This document shows, piece by piece, positions 1 through 4,414 of a stretch of 5,255 nucleotides of DNA (positions are counted from its first letter, which is position 1; every line of letters starts with the position of its first letter). The notes under the pieces were generated by a model. It was not told where the DNA came from. It searched no databases and was given only the letters and a program-made list of their open reading frames with translations. A program made the position numbers and the translations under genes. Source of the DNA: Bifidobacteriaceae bacterium. Its GTDB lineage: Bacteria > Actinomycetota > Actinomycetes > Actinomycetales > WQXJ01. Location of the stretch: NCBI GenBank assembly GCA_031278075.1, contig JAITLE010000164.1, positions 1 through 5,255 on the forward strand, given 5' to 3'.

Positions 1-9
1 GTCAACGGG

Positions 10-1050
10 TCAAAGGTCGAGGCCGTACGCGATGGCGCGGACACCCGGGCTGAAGCCGAAGTCCTCGAACATCGCCCGGCCGCTGTGCGGCATCGCCGGA
101 TCCAGCAGTGACGCCGCGAAACGGCGGCCGTCGTCCCCGATCTGCGCGAGCGCCCGGCTCATCAGCGCCCGGCCGATTCCCCGCCCGCGGTGATCCGGGG
201 CGACCGCGAGACGGTGGATCGTCGCCTCCGATCTGGGTGTCATCTGCGAGGTGGGGCGCTCCACCAGGGACAGCGCGTAGCCCACGACTCGGCCGTGGGC
301 AGGGTCGAACGCGACACAGCTCAACTCCGGGCGGTAATCGGCCCAGCGCCTCACCCACAACGCCGGGTAGATCGGCCCCGGCGCCCAGGCGCCCCGGGTG
401 GCCACGTTGTGGGCTTGCCGCACCGCCTCGGGGTCGACGCGTTCCAGGGGACGCCATTTGAGCCCAGCCGGCAGCGGGTGGCACGGGATGGGCGCCTCGA
501 GGTCGCGGCGCATCTTGAACATGGATCGCAGTTGCGAGAAGCCGGCGGCCATGAGCAGGCGCCGCCGGTTGGCGGCCGACTCGGAGACGTACGCGACCAT
601 CCGCACGGTGGCTTCGCCTGGCAGCGCCGCCAGAATTTGCCGTGCCCGGCCTTCCTGCCACGCCATCAACGACCCGCCGATGCCGCGCCCGGACCAAGCC
701 GGGTCCACTGCTCCGTGCAACACGATCACGGTCGTGTCGGGCCACAGGTGCAGGATGCCGGCGGCTCTGAGGACACCAGCCCGGTCGAAACCGCCGAGGG
801 TGGCGCCATGTCGGCCGGATTCCTCCGAGTCGATGTCGGCGATCCCGACCAGCACCGGGGACAACAAGTCGAGGGCGGCCTCATGGGAGTCTTCCGGGCT
901 TGTCATCAAGGAGACCAGTTGGGCTTCGTCTTCCAAACGCAGCGGGCGCCACAGCAGCTGATGCCGCGGGGACGGGATCGCGAGCTCGATCGGCGCGCGC
1001 ACCCGTTGCGCTATGGGAATGCCGGAGAGGTGTCTGGCTGGCATGTCCAC
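10..1050 (-). CDS. Tandem-domain GNAT family N-acetyltransferase
   Basis: Predicted acetyl-CoA-dependent N-acetyltransferase of 346 residues with two GNAT folds, probably cytosolic; the substrate is unknown. The N-terminal domain (about residues 30-185) has an acetyl-CoA loop at 115-128, VDPAWSGRGIGGSL, followed by the domain end AAGFSQLRSMFKMRRDL (168-184). The C-terminal domain (about 197-346) has a textbook motif A, LAVAPDHRGRGIGRAL (281-296), with R288, G291 and G293 in the R/Q-x-x-G-x-G/A pattern, and ends in the usual FEDFGF (328-333). In the first loop Ser120 replaces the usual Arg/Gln, so that domain may bind acetyl-CoA poorly. Two-domain GNATs include mycothiol synthase MshD, but nothing seen here proves that activity. 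The start is GTG at 1050, with an in-frame ATG two codons later at 1044. It lies 44 bases downstream of parE on the same strand, so it could be co-transcribed or use its own promoter. Overlapping open frames here lack family motifs. Confidence 0.92.
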   Translation of the reverse strand: MDMPARHLSGIPIAQRVRAPIELAIPSPRHQLLWRPLRLEDEAQLVSLMTSPEDSHEAALDLLSPVLVGIADIDSEESGRHGATLGGFDRAGVLRAAGILHLWPDTTVIVLHGAVDPAWSGRGIGGSLMAWQEGRARQILAALPGEATVRMVAYVSESAANRRRLLMAAGFSQLRSMFKMRRDLEAPIPCHPLPAGLKWRPLERVDPEAVRQAHNVATRGAWAPGPIYPALWVRRWADYRPELSCVAFDPAHGRVVGYALSLVERPTSQMTPRSEATIHRLAVAPDHRGRGIGRALMSRALAQIGDDGRRFAASLLDPAMPHSGRAMFEDFGFSPGVRAIAYGLDL

Positions 1051-1056
1051 CCGGAC

Positions 1057-1087
1057 AGCCTATCTGGGACCAAATGCCCTAAGCCAA
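1057..1087 (-). promoter_or_regulatory. Candidate promoter for the GNAT gene, leaderless arrangement
   Basis: Reading the minus strand, TTGGCT (1087-1082) is followed after 19 bases by TAGGCT (1062-1057), then six bases and the GTG start at 1050. The -10 fits TANNNT and the -35 shares TTG with TTGACA. The spacing would put the transcription start at or next to the GTG, as in actinobacterial leaderless mRNAs. The 19-base spacer is longer than ideal, and no Shine-Dalgarno stands at a normal distance from GTG. A GGGTGG (1053-1048) lies very close to the alternative ATG at 1044. This is inference from motif spacing only. Confidence 0.4.
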
Positions 1088-1094
1088 CGCCCGC

Positions 1095-3230
1095 TCACGC
1101 GTCGATCAAGTCCCGGTCTAGGAGGTCGGCGTGTTCGATTAGAAAGTCCCGCCGGGGCGCCACCTCGGAACCCATCAACAGCTCGAAGATCCGTTCGGCG
1201 GCGGCCGCGTCCGTCATCGTGACCCGGCGCAAAGAACGGCGCCTCGGGTCCATCGTGGTCTCAGCCAACTGGTGCGCGTCCATCTCGCCCAGGCCCTTGT
1301 AACGCTGCACGGGCTGGGAGTGACGCACACCCTGCCGATCCAGCTTCGCCAGAAGCGCGGTGAGCTCCTTCTCGGAGTAGGTGTAGATGGCCTCCTTGCC
1401 GCGCCGCGGGGTGGTCACCATGACGCGATGCAGGGGCGGGACGGCGGCATAGACGCGCCCGGCGGCCACCAGGGGCCGCATGTAGCGGAAGAAGAGCGTC
1501 AGGAGCAACGTGCGGATGTGGGCGCCGTCGACGTCCGCGTCGGTCATGAGGATCACTTTGCCGTAGCGGGCCTGGCTCAGGTCGAAGGTCCGCCCCGACC
1601 CTGAGCCGATCACCTGGATGATCGCCGAGCATTCCGCGTTCTTCAGCATGTCCCCGATGGAGGCCTTCTGGGTGTTGAGGATTTTCCCGCGAAGCGGCAG
1701 CAGGGCCTGGAAGTCTGATTCTCGGGCCAGTTTCGCCGTGCCGAGCGCCGAGTCGCCCTCCACGATGAACAGCTCCGACCGCTCCACGTCCGAGGTCCGG
1801 CAGTCCGCGAGCTTCGCCGGCAGGGAAGACGTCTCGAGAGCGCTCTTGCGGCGCGAGATCTCCTTGTGGGTCCGCGCCGCCACTCTGGCTCGCGCCTCGG
1901 TGACGACCTTCTCCATGATCGAGAAGGCTTCGGCCTTCTCGTCCTTCTTCGTCGAGGCGAGCCGCTTGGCGACAGCCCGGCTCACAATCCGGGAGACTAT
2001 CCCCCGCACCGGCGCAGTCCCCAACACCTCCTTGGTCTGGCCCTCGAATTGCGGCTCCGCCAGTCGGACGGTGACCACAGCGGTCAGGCCGGCCAACACG
2101 TCGTCCTTCTCGACGCGGAGGCCGGCGTCTCGCCCGTTGACCTTCAACCGCCGGGCGTTGGCCTCGACCTGGGCGCGCACCGCTTTGAGCAGCCCCTGCT
2201 CGAAGCCTTGCAGGTGCGTGCCACCTTTTGGAGTCGCGATGACGTTGACGAAGCTCCGCACCACCGTCTCGTAGTCGGTCCCCCAGCGCAGCGCGGCGTC
2301 GACTTCGCAGATCCGTTCGACGGCTGTCGGCTGGAGGTGGCCCTCGGCGTCGAGTTGTTGGACGGTCTCGGTGAACGCGCCTTGACCCACGATGCGCCAA
2401 ACACCTTGAATCGGCTGGTCCGGCGCGAGGAACTCGACGTAGTCCGCCACGCCGCCTTGATGGTGGAACACCTCTTCGGTCGCCGTCTCGCCCCGCATGT
2501 CCCGCACCGTGATGGTCAGCCCAGGCACCAGGAACGAGGTTTGCCGCGCGCGCTCATGGAGAGCCTCGATCGCGAGGCCGCGAGGGTCCGGGAAGATTTG
2601 GGGGTCCGCCCAGTAGCGCACCACGGTGCCCGTCGCCTTCTTGGCGACACGCCCCCACACCTCGAGTTCAGAGGCCTCGGTGAACGGCGTGAACGGCGAG
2701 TCGGGCCCGATGCCGTGCGAGTCGTCATACGCGCCCGGCTCGCCCCGGCGGAACCGCATCGCGTGGCGACGCCCCTCGCGCGTGACCTCCACGTCGAGCC
2801 GAGCGGCGAGCGCGTTGACGACCGAGGCGCCAACGCCGTGCAGGCCGCCCGCGGCGCCATAGGTGGCGCCGGCACCCCCGAACTTCCCTCCGGCGTGGAG
2901 CTTGGTGAACACCACTTCGACGCCCGTCAGCCCGGTCTTCGGCTCGATGTCGACCGGTATCCCGCGGCCGTTGTCCCGCACCTCGACAGCCCCGTCGGGG
3001 AAGACCGTCACCCAGATCGCGTCCCCGAAGCCGGCCAGGGCCTCGTCGACGGAGTTGTCGATGATCTCGAACGCGCAGTGCATCAACCCGCGCCCGTCCG
3101 TCGAGCCGATGTACATGCCGGGCCGTTTGCGGACCGCCTCCAAGCCCTCCAGGACCTGCAGGTGGTGGGCGGAGTATTCGGAGGTGGTCGTCTCAGGCAC
3201 GTCAGGCAGTCTATGGGGCGCCGCCGACAT
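1095..3230 (-). CDS. parE: DNA topoisomerase IV/gyrase subunit B (ParE-type, type IIA ATPase subunit)
   Basis: ATPase subunit of a type IIA topoisomerase; with a ParC/GyrA partner it passes one DNA duplex through another to decatenate or relax chromosomes. It has 711 residues. The GHKL ATPase domain (about 19-240) shows E55 (catalytic base), N59, D86 and G88 in RDNGRGIP, and the lid GLHGVG (129-134). The transducer carries the QTK loop lysine K400. The TOPRIM domain (about 486-600) has metal ligands E491 (EGDSA), D564 and D566 (DADVD). The C-terminal signature QRYKGLGEM is at 642-650. It lacks the long insertion of E. coli GyrB. The EGDSALGTAK variant and the overall sequence resemble the second GyrB paralogue of Streptomyces rather than canonical gyrase (EGDSAGGSAK), so ParE is preferred; a gyrB label cannot be wholly excluded. 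No parC is next to it in this window. R151 aligns with the aminocoumarin-contact arginine of E. coli GyrB (R136). The start is ATG 3230, or GTG 3200, which would remove ten unconserved residues. Confidence 0.93.
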   Translation of the reverse strand: MSAAPHRLPDVPETTTSEYSAHHLQVLEGLEAVRKRPGMYIGSTDGRGLMHCAFEIIDNSVDEALAGFGDAIWVTVFPDGAVEVRDNGRGIPVDIEPKTGLTGVEVVFTKLHAGGKFGGAGATYGAAGGLHGVGASVVNALAARLDVEVTREGRRHAMRFRRGEPGAYDDSHGIGPDSPFTPFTEASELEVWGRVAKKATGTVVRYWADPQIFPDPRGLAIEALHERARQTSFLVPGLTITVRDMRGETATEEVFHHQGGVADYVEFLAPDQPIQGVWRIVGQGAFTETVQQLDAEGHLQPTAVERICEVDAALRWGTDYETVVRSFVNVIATPKGGTHLQGFEQGLLKAVRAQVEANARRLKVNGRDAGLRVEKDDVLAGLTAVVTVRLAEPQFEGQTKEVLGTAPVRGIVSRIVSRAVAKRLASTKKDEKAEAFSIMEKVVTEARARVAARTHKEISRRKSALETSSLPAKLADCRTSDVERSELFIVEGDSALGTAKLARESDFQALLPLRGKILNTQKASIGDMLKNAECSAIIQVIGSGSGRTFDLSQARYGKVILMTDADVDGAHIRTLLLTLFFRYMRPLVAAGRVYAAVPPLHRVMVTTPRRGKEAIYTYSEKELTALLAKLDRQGVRHSQPVQRYKGLGEMDAHQLAETTMDPRRRSLRRVTMTDAAAAERIFELLMGSEVAPRRDFLIEHADLLDRDLIDA
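3208..3213 (-). promoter_or_regulatory. Candidate -10 element for parE (TAGACT)
   Basis: On the minus strand TAGACT matches TANNNT and is followed by seven bases and then GTG at 3200-3198, which is codon 11 of the long parE frame. This is the spacing of a leaderless actinobacterial transcript. No recognisable TTGACA-like -35 lies 16-19 bases upstream. The element sits inside the reading frame if ATG 3230 is used, so the promoter call and the GTG start call stand or fall together. Confidence 0.35.
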
Positions 3231-3329
3231 CGCCGGGGTGGCCGTCCGGCACGCCGCCCGCTTTTACGCGGCCGGCGAACCCAGCCACGCCTGGGGAAGG
3301 ATGTCACACCCGGATGGTTTTATGTCCTC
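3231..3329. other. Divergent intergenic region between parE and the DUF7455 gene
   Basis: These 99 bases separate the divergent starts of parE (minus) and the DUF7455 gene (plus) and should hold at least the plus-strand promoter. A/T-rich patches occur at 3262-3267 (TTTTAC) and 3318-3323 (TTTTAT). The latter is six bases before the DUF7455 ATG and is a weak -10 candidate (four of six matches to TATAAT). I found no convincing -35 or operator palindrome on either strand. Confidence 0.5.
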
Positions 3330-3539
3330 ATGACGACTGTTGACACAACTGAGCGCCTGAGAGCGCGCGACCGCTGCGACCGCTGCGGCGCAAGGGCCTA
3401 TGTGCGGGCTGTGTTCGCGAACGGCCCGCTGCTGTTTTGCGCCCACCATGCCCGCGCGGCTCGGCCGGCGCTGGAACGACAGGCCTTCCAAATCGACGAC
3501 TTCACCGAAGACTTGGACCAGGCCGAACTCGGGGTCTGA
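3330..3539 (+). CDS. DUF7455 family small zinc-knuckle protein
   Basis: Small cytoplasmic protein of 69 residues and unknown function, recognised as the actinobacterial DUF7455 family. It has a CxxC knuckle, C16 and C19 in DRCDRCGARAYV, and a second half C37-A-H39-H40 in LLFCAHHAR, together suggesting one zinc bound by C16, C19, C37 and H39 or H40. The C-terminal third (about 46-69) is acidic, with IDDFTEDLDQAEL. There is no signal peptide or membrane segment. The ATG at 3330 is chosen because homologues start with a short MTT-type leader and no other in-frame ATG or GTG lies close upstream. No Shine-Dalgarno is well placed; GGATGG (3312-3317) is 12 bases away. The gene is divergent from parE and converges on the DUF3152 gene, 23 bases from its stop. 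The conserved neighbourhood with sigma and parE suggests a housekeeping role, perhaps linked to transcription or DNA, but this is inference. It is one of the easily missed genes here, because the open frame continues far upstream antisense to parE. Confidence 0.9.
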   Translation: MTTVDTTERLRARDRCDRCGARAYVRAVFANGPLLFCAHHARAARPALERQAFQIDDFTEDLDQAELGV

Positions 3540-3562
3540 CGGCCCTGGCCGCGCCCGGCCGT
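3539..3562. terminator. Convergent hairpin, probable bidirectional terminator
   Basis: ACGGCC (3539-3544) pairs with GGCCGT (3557-3562). Inside it GGC (3547-3549) pairs with GCC (3553-3555) around a CGC loop, giving nine base pairs with a small asymmetric bulge. The hairpin fills the gap between the stop of the DUF7455 gene (ends 3539) and the stop of the convergent DUF3152 gene (its TGA occupies 3565-3563). There is no T-tract on either side, which is common in actinobacterial terminators, so this could be a U-less intrinsic terminator or only a 3' end stabiliser. Confidence 0.5.
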
Positions 3563-4339
3563 TCAACGGAACAGGTCGGGCGCGGTCAATTCTTCAGGCA
3601 GCGGGTATGGGTTGAAGACGCAGCCGTCAAGGCCCTTCGATTGCTGCATCATGAGCGGCGCGAGTTGTCCAGCGCCCGGGCACGGCGAATGGGCGTGATG
3701 GCCCAGCCAATGCCCCACCTCGTGGTTCACCACCATCGCGCGGTAGTCGCCGATGGGCACGTCGTCCGCGACCCCGGGCAGGGCGCCCTCGTTCCAGCGC
3801 GTCTCGTTGATGATTATGTTCCGATCGATGGAACAGGACAGGTTCGCCGAGCAGATGCCGGAGAAGCTGGGCACCTGTGACGGCTCCGTCAACCAGACCG
3901 TGATCTGACCGCCCGATTCGACCCGTTCGAAGGCGACGCCTGCGGCTGGCCAGCCGCGGGCATCGCCCAGGATTTGCGCGACTTCCTTGGCGAAGGCCTC
4001 GATGTCCCCTTTGACGGTCCCCATCGCCGCCACCTCGTATTGGACCGTGGCCCGCACCGGCGGCACGCTGGGTGGCGGCGGGGACGGCGCGCTTGATGGT
4101 TCCGCGAACTGCGTCGCGGCGGAGGGCTCCGTTGTCCTCGGAGAGCTCGAACGCGGCGAGCTGGCCGTTGGGGCGCTGACGCGGGCGGAAAAGGTCGACT
4201 CCGCGCCAGCGACGTTCTGAGGCGCGTCGCCCGAGGGCCACGCCAAGGCCGCGCCCCAGACGATCGCGACGATCGCCAATCCCGTGAGCGCCCCGGCTGA
4301 CACGGCGCCCCGCATGCGCCAAGGGCTCACCGTCGCCAT
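3563..4339 (-). CDS. DUF3152 domain-containing protein, putative secreted or anchored zinc metalloprotease
   Basis: Predicted extracytoplasmic metalloprotease-like protein of 258 residues; no substrate is known. Residues 1-10 are a short n-region with R8 and R10, and residues 11-33 are a hydrophobic signal sequence or anchor ending in ALA (31-33), a possible signal peptidase site. A low-complexity Ser/Pro/Thr/Ala linker follows (about 45-95). The DUF3152 domain fills about 97-258. Its zinc motif is HEVGHWLGH (206-214), with H206 and H210 as ligands and E207 as general base. A Met-turn-like APLMMQQ (227-233) follows, placing it near metzincin-type folds. Cysteine pairs C163/C169 and C220/C240 could form disulphides outside the cell. 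The start is ATG 4339, preceded by AGGG or GGGTGG at 4-7 bases spacing. It lies 75 bases downstream of the sigma gene on the same strand and could be partly co-transcribed. Family assignment is confident; protease activity is inferred from the motif. Confidence 0.9.
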   Translation of the reverse strand: MATVSPWRMRGAVSAGALTGLAIVAIVWGAALAWPSGDAPQNVAGAESTFSARVSAPTASSPRSSSPRTTEPSAATQFAEPSSAPSPPPPSVPPVRATVQYEVAAMGTVKGDIEAFAKEVAQILGDARGWPAAGVAFERVESGGQITVWLTEPSQVPSFSGICSANLSCSIDRNIIINETRWNEGALPGVADDVPIGDYRAMVVNHEVGHWLGHHAHSPCPGAGQLAPLMMQQSKGLDGCVFNPYPLPEELTAPDLFR

Positions 4340-4345
4340 TCGTCC

Positions 4346-4351
4346 ACCCTA
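4346..4351 (-). promoter_or_regulatory. Candidate -10 (TAGGGT) overlapping the ribosome binding site of the DUF3152 gene
   Basis: On the minus strand TTAGGGTGGACGA directly precedes ATG 4339. It can be read as a Shine-Dalgarno (AGGG or GGGTGG, spacing 4-7) or as TAGGGT, a TANNNT -10 exactly six bases before the ATG. No -35-like hexamer lies 17-19 bases upstream, where the sequence is a run of C and G. The ribosome-binding reading is the simpler one, so this promoter call is tentative. Confidence 0.3.
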
Positions 4352-4356
4352 ACCGG

Positions 4357-4382
4357 CCGGGCGCAGCCCGGGGGCTGGGCTG
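4357..4382 (-). terminator. GC-rich overlapping hairpins after the sigma gene, possible terminator or attenuator
   Basis: In the 75-base gap between the sigma stop and the DUF3152 start, two six-pair hairpins overlap. CAGCCC (4364-4369) pairs with GGGCTG (4377-4382) around seven bases. CCGGGC (4357-4362) pairs with GCCCGG (4366-4371) around three bases. They share 4364-4371 and exclude one another. There is no T-tract on the minus-strand 3' side. This could be a weak terminator for the sigma transcript, a processing signal, or chance in GC-rich DNA. Confidence 0.35.
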
Positions 4383-4414
4383 TCGAACCAGTCCACTGCG
4401 CGGCGCGTTCGGCC

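Noticed and set aside
2..745. Minus-strand 247-codon frame overlapping the GNAT gene
   Set aside because: It is a frameshifted reading of the GNAT sequence, rich in Arg, Pro and Gly, with no motif; the 10-1050 frame has both acetyl-CoA loops.
1066..1079. GGGACCAAATGCCC as a terminator after parE
   Set aside because: Only three base pairs form around a loop of eight, with no T-tract; too weak to call, and it sits between the candidate -35 and -10 of the GNAT gene.
190..1302. Plus-strand 370-codon open frame antisense to the GNAT gene and parE end
   Set aside because: No domain is recognisable, the composition is arginine/proline/glycine rich as expected for a shadow frame, and it overlaps two well-supported genes.
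3340..3345. Perfect TTGACA -35 hexamer inside the DUF7455 gene
   Set aside because: The -10 position 16-19 bases downstream is GC only (GCGCGC region) with no TANNNT, so no promoter is supported.
1866..3539. Very long plus-strand open frame running antisense through parE into the DUF7455 gene
   Set aside because: Only its last 70 codons (from 3330) match a family. The rest mirrors parE, which carries all ATPase and TOPRIM motifs; GC-rich DNA with few stop codons makes such frames common.
4353..4360. CCGGCCGG palindrome as an operator
   Set aside because: An eight-base G/C palindrome is expected by chance in DNA this GC-rich, and no second copy is seen near other promoters in the window.
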